A DNA stretch of 64,000 bases from Lysobacter sp036697405 (lineage in GTDB: Bacteria; Pseudomonadota; Gammaproteobacteria; Xanthomonadales; Xanthomonadaceae), in the NCBI RefSeq assembly GCF_036697405.1, contig NZ_JBAHWA010000005.1, positions 62,001 through 126,000 of the forward strand. The letters are read 5' to 3'. Made by a program: the position numbers and the translations under genes. The notes under the pieces were generated by a model. That model was not told where the DNA came from and did not search any database. It worked only from the letters and a program-made list of their open reading frames with translations. Shown piece by piece: positions 54,404 to 62,864 of the stretch. Position 1 is the stretch's first letter; each line of letters begins with the position of its first letter.

Positions 54404-56050
54404 ATGAAACGAGTCTGGATCGCGGCCTGGCTGGTGTTGTGCGGTGTCTGCGCGCAGGCGTGGGCTTCCGGCATCGTGCGCGTCGAACGCCTGGCCGTAG
54501 CCCCGCCCGCCTCGCTCGAAGCCCTGCGCGCGCTGCCCGATACGGCCTACCGCGCCCAGCCCGGCGCGGCCCAGCTCGCCGGCGCCCAGGGCGGCCGCGG
54601 CTGGTGGCGGCTGCGCCCGGAGTCCTCCGAAGAGCCGCGCGTGCTGCTGGTCTACCACCCCTTCAGCGCACGCATCACCGTGCTGGCGCCGCCGGACTAC
54701 CGCCCGCGCAGCGCCACCATCTTCGACGCCGGCGCCCAGCCCAGCCACTCGCGGCGCGCGCTGGCGTTCCCGCTGAGCGCGGCCGGGCCGGTTTACGTCG
54801 GCGTGGAAGGCGCGCGCTACCCGCTGCAGATCGCCGTGCGCTCCAGCGCCGACTACGCCGTCGAGGACCACCGCCACGTGCGCGTGCTGTGGATCAGCAT
54901 GGGCATCCTGGTCGGCGTATCGCTGGTGGTGCTGCTGTTCTGGACCCAGCTGCGCGAGCGCGTCTATCTGTTGTTCTCGGCCAGCATGCTGCTGCAGCTG
55001 CTGTACGTGCTGTGCGCCTACGGCGACGCCTACACCCTGCCCATGCTGTCCTGGCTGGGCCGCTTCGGCGTGGCCGGCATCTGGTTCGTCGCCACCTCCT
55101 CCACCATCGTCACCGTGCTGTTCCTGATCGAGTTCGCCGACCTGCGCCCGCGCGCGCCCTGGCTCACGCGCGCCCTGCTGATCGTCGGCGCCTGGCTGCC
55201 CTTGGCCCTGTTGGTCGGCCTGGTCTCGCCCTGGCCGGTGAGCAAGGCCTGGTTCCCGCCGCTGGGCAACGGCCTGCTGATGCTGGCCAACCTATTGGCG
55301 ATCGCCACCCTGGGTACGGTCTGGCTGCGCGGCGGCCGCCATGCCGGCTTCGTGCTGATCGCCTGGGTGCCGTTGGTGACCGTCTCGACCGCGCGCGCGA
55401 TGCAGCTCAGCGCCGGCGTGCCGCTGACCCCGCTGCTGGAATACGGCCTGCCGGTGATGCAGGCCTTCGCCGCGGTGGTGCTGGTGCTGGGCCTGGCCGA
55501 CCGCATGCTGACCTTCCGCCGCGAACGCGACGTTGCCCAGCTGCACGCCGAGCACGACGCCCTGACCGGCGTGCTCAACCGCGCCGGCATCATCACCCGC
55601 CTCAACCGCGCCGTCGCCGACGCGCGCCGCAAGCGCCAGGCCCTGTCGGTGCTGTTCCTGGACCTGGACCACTTCAAGGCCATCAACGACACCTACGGCC
55701 ACCCGGTCGGCGACGCCTGCCTGTGCGCGGTCACCGAGAGCATCCATTCCGAGACCATGCCGGTCTACCAGCTCGGCCGCATCGGCGGCGAAGAGTTCCT
55801 GCTGCTGCTGCCCGGCGTCGGCGACGCGGTCGCGCGCGACACCGCCGAACAGATCCGGCGCAAGGTCGAGCGCCGCTGCCGCGAGGTCAAGGGCGTACCG
55901 GTCGCGCTCACCCTCAGCATCGGCGTGGTCGAATGCGGCCCCGAAGACAGCGCCGCCACCCTGATCCAGCGCGCCGACGCGGCGATGTACCGCGCCAAGC
56001 ACGAGGGGCGCAACCGGGTGGTGTTGTTGGATGCGCAGGCGGCGGTGTAG
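54404..56050 (+). CDS. 7TM-DISM-type diguanylate cyclase (GGDEF)
   Basis: Membrane signalling protein of 548 aa. Order: signal peptide (WIAAWLVLCGVCAQAWA), periplasmic DISM-like beta domain to about residue 155, seven hydrophobic segments (about 165-370), a short coiled linker (RERDVAQLHAEHDALTGVLNR) and a GGDEF domain. The active-site motif is GGEEF (RIGGEEFLLLL), which is catalytically competent; LDLDHFKAINDTYGH is intact. It should make cyclic-di-GMP in response to an extracellular or membrane cue. No RxxD inhibitory site is obvious. Confidence 0.93.
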   Translation: MKRVWIAAWLVLCGVCAQAWASGIVRVERLAVAPPASLEALRALPDTAYRAQPGAAQLAGAQGGRGWWRLRPESSEEPRVLLVYHPFSARITVLAPPDYRPRSATIFDAGAQPSHSRRALAFPLSAAGPVYVGVEGARYPLQIAVRSSADYAVEDHRHVRVLWISMGILVGVSLVVLLFWTQLRERVYLLFSASMLLQLLYVLCAYGDAYTLPMLSWLGRFGVAGIWFVATSSTIVTVLFLIEFADLRPRAPWLTRALLIVGAWLPLALLVGLVSPWPVSKAWFPPLGNGLLMLANLLAIATLGTVWLRGGRHAGFVLIAWVPLVTVSTARAMQLSAGVPLTPLLEYGLPVMQAFAAVVLVLGLADRMLTFRRERDVAQLHAEHDALTGVLNRAGIITRLNRAVADARRKRQALSVLFLDLDHFKAINDTYGHPVGDACLCAVTESIHSETMPVYQLGRIGGEEFLLLLPGVGDAVARDTAEQIRRKVERRCREVKGVPVALTLSIGVVECGPEDSAATLIQRADAAMYRAKHEGRNRVVLLDAQAAV

Positions 56051-56101
56051 GCCGGCCGTGGGCGCGCGTGCGCCGGCCCGATGCTGCCATACCCGGCTTC
56101 C

Positions 56102-56190
56102 TGTGGGAGCGGCGTAAGCCGCGATAGCCGGCGCGTGGCAGGCGCCGCGATTCTGGAATTGCGCGATCGCGGCTTACGCCGCTCCCACAG
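56102..56190. repeat. Dispersed inverted-repeat pair (REP/BIME-like), third copy
   Basis: Arms at 56102-56125 and 56165-56190 match the elements at 1900-1993 and 4604-4696. It follows the GGDEF gene. The rest of 56191-56391 has nothing recognisable. Confidence 0.8.
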
Positions 56191-56391
56191 AACGCAGGCT
56201 ACGCGGCGAAGGGCGTCGCGTCGTCTTCGTGGAAGATGCTTGAAAAGCGCGCACTGCCCGCTGGTTGCCTCAACTGCCGATCCCCAGGCAACGCCAATGC
56301 CGAGGATCCAAAGAACACTTGGCATAAGCTAGGCATGGCGTCCGAAGGCGAGCGTCCGTCGGCTTCGTTTGGACCATGAAGTCGGGTCAGA

Positions 56392-56505
56392 CGCGTCAAA
56401 GCCATCCATGGGCAGCGGTTCCAGATCGGCAGCAACCGCGGTTTCATCAATGGCTGGATCGGGCCCAACGCGATCTACGGCGTATGCACACGAGTCGAGC
56501 AGTGA
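56392..56505 (+). pseudogene. 5'-truncated copy of the S24/S26-like gene
   Basis: This stretch reads RVKAIHGQRFQIGSNRGF, then INGWIGPNAIYGVCTRVEQ and stop. It is nearly identical to the last 37 codons of the intact gene at 57430-57735 (about 12 differences in 114 bp, mostly silent). There is no start codon or ribosome site and the N-terminal half with the catalytic-Ser motif is absent. It ends 6 bp before the next gene, so it is a remnant left by a duplication or deletion. Confidence 0.8.
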
Positions 56506-56510
56506 AGCCT

Positions 56511-56897
56511 ATGGAAGAAGACCTTCATCAACTGATTGAGCTGACGATTGAATCCAATCGAGGAAATCCGTTGTGGCCCGATGGCTTCCAGCCATTCTGC
56601 GCTAAGCATGGGGTGGACAAGGCTCGTTTTTGCTATCTATTCGCCAAAATGGTGGCAGAGGAGTTCGTAAACGGCGAGATGTCCTATGCGGATGGAGACG
56701 CGGCTATGAACCAGCTCTTCGCAATCATGGATATTGACCTCCGGGGCTTCCCGTTGGACATCTACTTGGCATTCGATGGCGGGGAGTATCTTCGGCGCGA
56801 GGATCCAGAGGGCACCATTCCGTGGCAAAAGTACATCCTGCCTGATGTAATGCAGGCCTTGGCGGAGGAGGGGCTTCTAGCTTTCCCGTGTGATTAG
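56511..56897 (+). CDS. Hypothetical protein, acidic
   Basis: Protein of 128 aa, soluble, without signal or membrane segment. It starts MEEDLHQLIELTIESNRGNP and ends in DVMQALAEEGLLAFPCD. No family recognised; composition is acidic with many aromatic residues. Codon use is less G/C-biased than the surrounding core genes. The ATG at 56511 follows the remnant gene; upstream in-frame sequence belongs to the other frame of that remnant. It overlaps the next gene by one base. Confidence 0.65.
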   Translation: MEEDLHQLIELTIESNRGNPLWPDGFQPFCAKHGVDKARFCYLFAKMVAEEFVNGEMSYADGDAAMNQLFAIMDIDLRGFPLDIYLAFDGGEYLRREDPEGTIPWQKYILPDVMQALAEEGLLAFPCD

Positions 56898-57370
56898 TGA
56901 AAGCTGTCGTGGCCAGCCGGCACGACTCAGTCCCGGCCAGACCCGATCGAGTCCACATGGCACACCTAAGTAAATCGATGGCGACGCTCCGCGTCTCCGG
57001 CAAGGACCTGCAGCCTGGCGAGATCACGGCATGGCTGGGCGCGGCACCTACGGACTCGCATGCCAAAGGCGAACAGCGGGAGTCCTCGCCAGGACGCGGG
57101 CGGACACCTTCCTCCGGACTATGGAGCCTGTCCGCCAGGGCCACGGAACCCGAGAACCTGGACGCGCAGGTCGCGGAGCTGCTGGCGCAGCTGACGCCCG
57201 ACCTCGCCGTCTGGCGCAAACTCTCGGAGCATTACCGCATCGATCTGTTCTGCGGCTGGTTCATGGGCGGCGGCAACGAGGGTGTGTCGATCTCGCCGAA
57301 GACCTTGCTTGCGCTAGGCGAACGAGGCATCGAGCTAGGGGTCGATATCTACGGCCCTACCGTGGAATGA
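56897..57370 (+). CDS. DUF4279-like protein
   Basis: Protein of 157 aa from GTG at 56897, or 137 aa from ATG at 56957. The body matches the DUF4279 pattern: MATLRVSGKDLQPGEITAWL with a following P-T, GLWSLSAR, and RIDLFCGWFMGGGNEGVSISP with a terminal GVDIYG. Function is unknown; such small proteins are frequent in accessory clusters and sometimes sit beside toxins, but no toxin is seen here. Confidence 0.7.
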   Translation: MKAVVASRHDSVPARPDRVHMAHLSKSMATLRVSGKDLQPGEITAWLGAAPTDSHAKGEQRESSPGRGRTPSSGLWSLSARATEPENLDAQVAELLAQLTPDLAVWRKLSEHYRIDLFCGWFMGGGNEGVSISPKTLLALGERGIELGVDIYGPTVE

Positions 57371-57429
57371 GTACGGTTCGTACATGAGTTGGTGCTTGCC
57401 GATATCGGAAAACAGGAGCTGAGACAAGC

Positions 57430-57735
57430 ATGGGGTGGGCAACGGCATACATCGCCAAACTCAAGAGCGGGGAGACGGTGGCGTTCCGCCCTAGCGGTGG
57501 ATCGATGACGGGCAAGATCGAATCGGGGCAGTTGTGCACCGTGGAACCGATCGCGGATCTGTCGGCCTTGAGCGTGGGAGACATCGTGCTATGCAAGGTA
57601 GGCGGAAACGAGTATCTCCACCTCGTCAAAGCCATCCAGGGCCAGCGGTTCCAGATCGGCAACAACCGTGGTTTCATCAATGGCTGGATCGGGCCAAGCG
57701 CGATCTACGGTGTGTGTACACGAGTCGAGCCATGA
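57430..57735 (+). CDS. Small S24/S26-type peptidase-like protein
   Basis: Protein of 101 aa. The segment FRPSGGSMTGKIESGQLCTV (Ser25) and the following LSVGDIVLCKVGGNEYLHLVKAI resemble the LexA/signal-peptidase fold (GxSM, then GDIV and a His/Lys near the end of the strand). There is no membrane segment or DNA-binding domain, so it would be a stand-alone catalytic-like domain. Whether it cleaves anything is unknown. Its last third is duplicated at 56392-56505. Confidence 0.6.
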   Translation: MGWATAYIAKLKSGETVAFRPSGGSMTGKIESGQLCTVEPIADLSALSVGDIVLCKVGGNEYLHLVKAIQGQRFQIGNNRGFINGWIGPSAIYGVCTRVEP

Positions 57736-57839
57736 ATCGACCGCCATGATGGAGCCCAGCCAGAAGAGTGGGTGGTGCCGTCTTGCAGCCTTCATCGGAG
57801 CGGGGTCGATGCCTTGTATGATTTTCTGGGTTAGGGGTT

Positions 57840-58259
57840 ATGAAGAAAATTGTTCTGCTCATGGCGTTCGTCGCACACGCGAGCGTCGCCCAAGCTCAAG
57901 ATCCAAGAGCCGCCGCGACGGCTGAGTATCAGGCCTGCCTCAAGGAATCCGAACAGGCCCGTGAGGAGTGCTTCTTCGGCGGCTGCGGGAACATCCTGGG
58001 GGCCTGCTACGAGCGGCAGATCGCTGTAATCGAGCAGGACAGCGCGCGGGTTTACGGGCAATTCCAAGGGAGCGCATGCGCTGAGTCCGCTGGCAAAATC
58101 GATGCAGAATTCAGCGGACTCGAGGACCGCCTAGCCAAGCTTCAGCAATTCGACGGCACCTGGTCGGGGTTCGAGCTCCGCGTCGAGCTGGCTGCGGCGA
58201 AGAACAAATCCTTTAAGCTGCTGGCGTCGGATTGCCCGGCGGCCGGGAAGGTGCGTTGA
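57840..58259 (+). CDS. Exported Cys-containing protein, LprI/DUF1311-like
   Basis: Protein of 139 aa with a signal peptide (MKKIVLLMAFVAHASVAQAQ). The mature part is helical with six Cys (for example YQACLKESEQAREECFFGGC and NILGACYERQ), compatible with disulfides and with the LprI/DUF1311 style of lysozyme-inhibitor-like proteins; this match is weak. A remnant of its C-terminal third is found at 62618-62749. Confidence 0.6.
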   Translation: MKKIVLLMAFVAHASVAQAQDPRAAATAEYQACLKESEQAREECFFGGCGNILGACYERQIAVIEQDSARVYGQFQGSACAESAGKIDAEFSGLEDRLAKLQQFDGTWSGFELRVELAAAKNKSFKLLASDCPAAGKVR

Positions 58260-58380
58260 TTGGACCTGACGACGCGACGTATCCCGACTTCCGTTTGCTC
58301 GGTTGGCGCATCTCATCTTCCCAGCGGCCGACACGCCATGAGACAGCGTCACGATACCGCAGCCGGGCTGGGCGCTTCGT

Positions 58381-59049
58381 ATGCGTGACTTTCCTCCCGC
58401 CGATCAGGAAGCCGAAGACGCAGCGCTGCAAACGCTGTTCTTCCAGGACAGCGAGTTCGAAGGCAAGGCCTGCAGGCTGGGCGTGGCCAACTACCTGGCC
58501 TTCATGTCGCTGCGGGGCCCGCAAGCGCAAGCAGAGATCGGCAAGCTCAGGAACGCGCTCACGGAGCCCACGCAAGCGCATCTGGAGCGCGACCTGAGCT
58601 TGCTGCTGCGTGCACGCGATTGGCGTTTCCACAACATCGCCTGCGTCGCCATCGCGTGCCGGCGCGTATCCGATCAAGTCCTGTCCGAGCTGTGGCGCTG
58701 CATCCGCGCCGGCAGCTGGGCATCGCCTCAGCTGTGCGCGACGGCGGCCCACGTCGACCCCGGCTTCCAGGAAAAGGCCGTGTCGCTGCTGGAAGACCAT
58801 GCGACCTACTACAAGTCCATCAGCGCCCTGGCCGCATTGTTGGCCGAGACCGCGCCGCACGCGGCGCTGTCGCAAACCGCCCTCGCGAACATCGACGAAG
58901 CGGCCGCCATCGACCTGGGCGGCTCGGGCGTCATTGCCGGCCGCTGGCGCAGAAGTCTGGTCGAAGCGTTCTCGGGCAGCACCGGCATGACGGAGTCGCC
59001 CGGTGAATCGAGTATCCGTCCGGATTCAACGCCGCCGGCGTCGTCCTGA
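58381..59049 (+). CDS. Hypothetical helical protein
   Basis: Protein of 222 aa, no signal or membrane segment. It reads MRDFPPADQEAEDAALQTLF early and has helix-rich stretches (LRNALTEPTQAHLERDLSLL, ISALAALLAETAPHAALSQT) that suggest a HEAT-like arrangement. No family is recognised. It lies 121 bp after the LprI-like gene and 45 bp before a membrane protein gene on the same strand. Confidence 0.6.
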   Translation: MRDFPPADQEAEDAALQTLFFQDSEFEGKACRLGVANYLAFMSLRGPQAQAEIGKLRNALTEPTQAHLERDLSLLLRARDWRFHNIACVAIACRRVSDQVLSELWRCIRAGSWASPQLCATAAHVDPGFQEKAVSLLEDHATYYKSISALAALLAETAPHAALSQTALANIDEAAAIDLGGSGVIAGRWRRSLVEAFSGSTGMTESPGESSIRPDSTPPASS

Positions 59050-59094
59050 CCTCATCCGCTTGAAACACCGCCCGTAAACGCTCAGAGACGAAGC

Positions 59095-59514
59095 ATGAGC
59101 AATTCCCACCAAGCGCCTCAGTCGACATCGCGCGTCGCGGATGCGCCTCCAGTCAGAAAGCGTACTCGCGCCGACTACGTTTATACCGTCGTGTCGCTGC
59201 TGATCGCGGCCTTCTGCGTAATCCAGTTCTGGACGATCCTGTATCTGATGCTGTCGTGGTGGGACTCGCTGGTGGAGGTCGGGTCGCCGGCGTCGCTGTT
59301 GCTCAAGCTGACGCGTCCCGCGTTGCTGTTCCTGTCGGGCGTGATGCTGGCCTTCAAGCGCAAGCTCGCCAGCTATGGCTTCGCGGTCTACATCGTCAGC
59401 GGGCTGGTGTTCCTGCCCGAAGAGGGGCGCAACGGTGCGCTGCTATCGTTGTTGGCCATCTCCGGGTTCCTGGCGTACACCTTGCATCTGCACAGGGCTG
59501 GGCGGCTGCGCTAA
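59095..59514 (+). CDS. Small membrane protein, copy 1
   Basis: Protein of 139 aa with a polar N-terminus (MSNSHQAPQSTSRVADAPPV) and four hydrophobic segments (VVSLLIAAFCVIQFWTILYLM, LTRPALLFLSGVMLAF, GFAVYIVSGLVFLP, ALLSLLAISGFLAYTLHL). Function unknown. It is a clear paralogue of the protein at 62865-63284, sharing most of KLTRPALLFLSG, KRKLASYGF and GFLAYTL...AGRLR. Confidence 0.75.
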   Translation: MSNSHQAPQSTSRVADAPPVRKRTRADYVYTVVSLLIAAFCVIQFWTILYLMLSWWDSLVEVGSPASLLLKLTRPALLFLSGVMLAFKRKLASYGFAVYIVSGLVFLPEEGRNGALLSLLAISGFLAYTLHLHRAGRLR

Positions 59515-59539
59515 TCAGGTAGTAAGCGTCGGAGGACGA

Positions 59540-60106
59540 ATGAGATTCTTCGGAATAGTCGGCGCACTGTCCTTGACCTGCCTATGCGGCATCGCAGCCT
59601 TTGCAGCGCGGCCGACGGGGCTGAAGCAACTGTTCGCCATGGGCGCCTTCCTCGCGGCCGGCCTACTGTTCCTGGCCTGCCTGAGTTGGGCGCTCACGCG
59701 CGCGAAGGGGCAACGCCTGAAGGGATGCATCGCGGCATTGGCCGTGCTGGCGGTCATTCCCGCCGGTGTCGAGATCGGGCACCTGATCCGCGACTGGCAA
59801 TTCCAGCGCGACCTGCCGCGCTACCGGGCCGCGGCCGCCTGGGCCACCGCCTTGGCGGTGCCGGGCGAGACGGTGACGGTGCTGCAGGTGCCTGCGCCGT
59901 ACCGGGACCTCGCCTATGCGGTGCACATCAGCCAGGAAGACGCCTGCGGTGTGATGGTGGACTTCTTCTGGGGCGGTGGCTTTCCGGTCAAACACACGGC
60001 GCGCCGCTACCTTTCGGACGCTTCGGCCATGGAGCGCAAGCCTTGCAGAGAGGATTGGCGGCAGGGCAGGCGGCGAGCGGAAGGCTGGTACGAGCTTGCG
60101 GACTGA
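59540..60106 (+). CDS. Hypothetical membrane-anchored protein
   Basis: Protein of 188 aa with three N-terminal hydrophobic segments (IVGALSLTCLCGIAAFAA, LFAMGAFLAAGLLFLACLSWAL, GCIAALAVLAVIPAGVEI) and a soluble C-terminal region with two Cys (EDACGVMVDFFWGGGF and RKPCREDW). The start at 59540 has GGAGGA 4 nt upstream. No family recognised. It follows the small membrane protein by 25 bp. Confidence 0.65.
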   Translation: MRFFGIVGALSLTCLCGIAAFAARPTGLKQLFAMGAFLAAGLLFLACLSWALTRAKGQRLKGCIAALAVLAVIPAGVEIGHLIRDWQFQRDLPRYRAAAAWATALAVPGETVTVLQVPAPYRDLAYAVHISQEDACGVMVDFFWGGGFPVKHTARRYLSDASAMERKPCREDWRQGRRRAEGWYELAD

Positions 60107-60228
60107 GCCGGAAGGTCGCACCGGTAACGAACCTGACCCCTTGCCCGAAGCTCAATTCAGCCCAGACCGTAGGATGTGGTGAGCGCAGCGAACCGCATCG
60201 CGCATCGCCACGGAACCTGGGCGCTGGC

Positions 60229-60903
60229 TCAGTCGTCGATCCCCCGAGGCAACGCCAACCCCGATGAGCCCGCCACCACCTTGCGCAGGCTCGACACCGC
60301 GGCCGAGGACAGCGAACGTTCCGCCAGCATCGCCGGCACCTTGCCGCCGAAGTCGGTCAACGACACATAGGTCAACCGTGTCCCATTGCCCGTGGGCGTC
60401 ATGACCCACTCGCCGCGCGAGCGCAGCGCGATGCAGTCGGGCGTCGGCTTCTTGCCCACGTAGTCCAGCGAGACGAACTTCACCCGGATCTCGCCGTTGC
60501 CGGGCGCGTGCCGCTCGAAACGCATCGAGTAGCAGCGCTCGCTGGTGACCGGCGTGCTGAGCACGTCCGACCACACGGTCACGTCGCGACCGCGCTGGAC
60601 GAAGCTGCGGCGGATGTTGCGGTTCTTCTCGTCCAGGTACTTGCCGAACAGGTAGTCCGCGATCGCCTCCGGCGACGCCTTCAGCGAGGTGCTGACGCGC
60701 AGCTCGTCGAAGCGTGCGCCGGGGATGCGCCGGGTTTCCATCCGGATGCCGTCCTTCTCCTTGGCCAGCCGCCACTGCTGGGCCTGCGCATCGCCGGCCA
60801 CCCAGCCCGCGGCGGGCAGGAGCAGCAGGCAGGCCAGCCCCCGGGCCATGCCGCTGGTGGCCTTCGACGCCCGGCGCGCTATTCGGATGCGGAACGAAAC
60901 CAT
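60229..60903 (-). CDS. Exported START/SRPBCC-domain protein
   Basis: Protein of 224 aa. A signal peptide (GLACLLLLPAAGWVAGDAQA) precedes a START-like lipid-binding fold: WRLAKEKDGIRMETRRIPG, SLKASPEAIADYLF, VWSDVLSTPVTSERC, and GEWVMTPTGNGTRLTYVSLTD. Similar START proteins are found in many proteobacteria with unknown ligand. The start at 60903 has GGGAG 5 nt upstream. It is divergent from the M23-like gene; 60904-61152 holds nothing else recognisable. Confidence 0.82.
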   Translation of the reverse strand: MVSFRIRIARRASKATSGMARGLACLLLLPAAGWVAGDAQAQQWRLAKEKDGIRMETRRIPGARFDELRVSTSLKASPEAIADYLFGKYLDEKNRNIRRSFVQRGRDVTVWSDVLSTPVTSERCYSMRFERHAPGNGEIRVKFVSLDYVGKKPTPDCIALRSRGEWVMTPTGNGTRLTYVSLTDFGGKVPAMLAERSLSSAAVSSLRKVVAGSSGLALPRGIDD

Positions 60904-61152
60904 GGCCGTCTCCCGGCGCTTGAGCCGTTGTGGATTCGATGCCAGCGCCATGACAGGGGCAAGACAGCCGCCGGCCGGGTTTCTGCTCAAGACGGGCACT
61001 GGCGATTTTTGCGCGGCGTTCACGAGGGCGCGGCCTACAGTCGGCGCGCCTGGGCAGGAGGGGCCCGGGCGGTCTCACGGCAAGGCCGTTGCACACCGTC
61101 ATGCAATCCGCTGGGCGCCAATCCCGGTGCCTTGCGCTGCGAGGAGACCGTC

Positions 61153-62118
61153 ATGGACCGATCAAGGATGGGGGCTGCTGCGTTCCTGTGTGGGCTGGCG
61201 TTGTCGTGGGCTGTCGTCGGCGAGGCCCCGGCACAGGGCACCGGCGTACGCGCGCCGGCCGCCAAGCTCTACCGCTTTCCCGGCGCCGACAGCAACGACG
61301 ATGCATTGCCGTCGGTGGTGTATTACGTCAGCGGCGATCACCGCCCGAATTCCAAGCAACCGGCCGGGCCCGGCAACATGCCCAGCCCAGGGCGCGACCT
61401 GGGCGTGATGCGCTTCGACACCGGCACCAAGAAATGGACGCGCGACCGGTACGGCAGCCCCGCGGGCACCAACGAGGCCGACCTCATCTTCGGCATGAAG
61501 CTGTACGCGCCCGCCGACGGCGAAGTGGTCACCTGCTGGCGCAACGCGCCGGAAAACCCAAAGCCCGGCGGCGTGCTGCCGGAGCGCGACGGCTGCGGCG
61601 ACGACGACAAGGACGGCAACGTCTGCGACGACTTCAAGACCTGCAGCTGCACCATCCCGCGCTCGGGCAACCACCTCAACATCAAGACCGCCGACGGCTC
61701 GGTGATGCTGATCGCGCACCTCAAGTCCGGCTCGATCCCGGCCGAGCTGTGCCCCAAGACCGGCATCTACGTGAAGGACGCCAACGCCGGCCCCGTCCAC
61801 GACGGCGCCTACTACGACGACATCTATGTCCCGGCCGGCTCCCGGCCCAAGATCTACCGCGGCCAATACATCGGCCGCTCCGGCAACACCGGCGCCTCCA
61901 GTGGCCCGCACACCCACGTGCACCTGAAACCCTGCGACAGCTGCGACGCGATCCCGTTCCAGTTCGAGAACGCGCGCCGCCAGGAAGTCTCGATGGACCC
62001 GCAGGCCAACGCCGACCCGGCCAAGTGGGTCCCGTTGAAGGGCGCCTTGCTGCCGGAGCAGGACCCGGGCCAGAAGCGCGAGATCATCAAGCCGGACCTT
62101 CCGCCGCCGCAGAAGTAG
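61153..62118 (+). CDS. Exported M23-like protein lacking part of the metal site
   Basis: Protein of 321 aa with a signal peptide (AAAFLCGLALSWAVVGEAPAQ). The LytM fold is visible: GNHLNIKTADG (172-182), IAHLKSGSI with His189, GQYIGRSGNTGASSGPHTHVHL (238-258) with His253 and His255. But the first motif, normally HxGxD, reads IFGMK in FGMKLYAPADGEVV, so two zinc ligands are missing. An acidic Cys-rich insert (147-166, DGCGDDDKDGNVCDD) resembles a calcium-binding loop. It probably binds peptidoglycan or another protein rather than cleaving it. GAGGAGACC precedes the start. Confidence 0.8.
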   Translation: MDRSRMGAAAFLCGLALSWAVVGEAPAQGTGVRAPAAKLYRFPGADSNDDALPSVVYYVSGDHRPNSKQPAGPGNMPSPGRDLGVMRFDTGTKKWTRDRYGSPAGTNEADLIFGMKLYAPADGEVVTCWRNAPENPKPGGVLPERDGCGDDDKDGNVCDDFKTCSCTIPRSGNHLNIKTADGSVMLIAHLKSGSIPAELCPKTGIYVKDANAGPVHDGAYYDDIYVPAGSRPKIYRGQYIGRSGNTGASSGPHTHVHLKPCDSCDAIPFQFENARRQEVSMDPQANADPAKWVPLKGALLPEQDPGQKREIIKPDLPPPQK

Positions 62119-62331
62119 GCGATAGGGGCGGGACCTGCCCCGTGTTGCCAGAGAGGCTCGCCCATCGGCGGGCCTCTCGCTTGCTAGTCGCCCGAGGCGA
62201 TGCCATACCGCTGCGTCTTGACTGCGCCGGGACTAGATTGCTTCTGGTCGGCGAACACGGAGCAGACTGATGCGAGCATCGAGTAACCTTTTGTAAGCCG
62301 TAGATATCAAGGGCGCCGTGGAGGGAAGGGC

Positions 62332-62574
62332 ATGGGGGGGATCAGCATCGAACTAATGCTGGCGCTGGTTTGCGCGGTGACGTTCTTTCGCGCCGGCCGG
62401 TTCGAGTCGGATGGCGAGGCATACGACTACAGCTTCCTCTGGGCCTTGATGTCGGCGCTGCTATCGGCGCTGGTGCTGGTCGCATTCAAGGCGCCTTGGC
62501 TTGTTCTCTTGCTATGCCAGGTCGCCCTGTTCCTTGGTATCGGCGTGTATCGGGCGCTGCGTGATCCGGCCTAG
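62332..62574 (+). CDS. Small two/three-helix membrane protein
   Basis: Protein of 80 aa with hydrophobic segments ISIELMLALVCAVTFF, LWALMSALLSALVLVAF and WLVLLLCQVALFLGIGV. No family recognised. GGAGGG lies 6 nt before the ATG. Upstream 62119-62331 shows nothing else. Confidence 0.65.
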   Translation: MGGISIELMLALVCAVTFFRAGRFESDGEAYDYSFLWALMSALLSALVLVAFKAPWLVLLLCQVALFLGIGVYRALRDPA

Positions 62575-62617
62575 CGGAAGACGGGGTGGGGCATGCGCCG
62601 CGTCAGCCAAAAAGGCG

Positions 62618-62749
62618 AGCCCGTTGCAGCTCCAGCAATTCGACGACACTTGGTTCGGGTTCGAGCTGCGTGCCGGACTGGCAACGGCAAAGAACAAGTC
62701 GTTAGCGCTGTTGGTATCGGAATGCGTAATGATCGACAAGGTGCGCTGA
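62618..62749 (+). pseudogene. Remnant of the LprI-like gene
   Basis: Reads LQLQQFDDTWFGFELRAGL, then ATAKNKSLALLVSECVMIDK and VR-stop, matching the C-terminus of the protein at 57840-58259 (LQQFDGTWSGFELRVELAAA). The signal peptide and Cys-rich part are missing and no start site is visible. It is followed by a paralogue of the 59095 membrane protein, preserving the order of the parent block. Confidence 0.75.
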
Positions 62750-62864
62750 TCAAGTCCTAAAGCGGAACTGGCGTCGAAGCGAATTTCTATGCGGAATCCG
62801 GTTCGACCCGGCTTCCGACTGTGATTTCCTCATGTGGCTGCACCAGGCCACCCAGTCGGACGAT

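Noticed and set aside
57430..57735. Prophage signature because of the S24/S26-like protein
   Set aside because: No integrase, repressor, structural or lysis genes are nearby, and the protein lacks a DNA-binding domain.
60173..60199. Imperfect hairpin GATGTGGTGAGCGCAGCGAA...GCATC as a terminator or small RNA
   Set aside because: Arms are imperfect, no U-tract follows, and the sequence resembles a common dispersed repeat; left unassigned.
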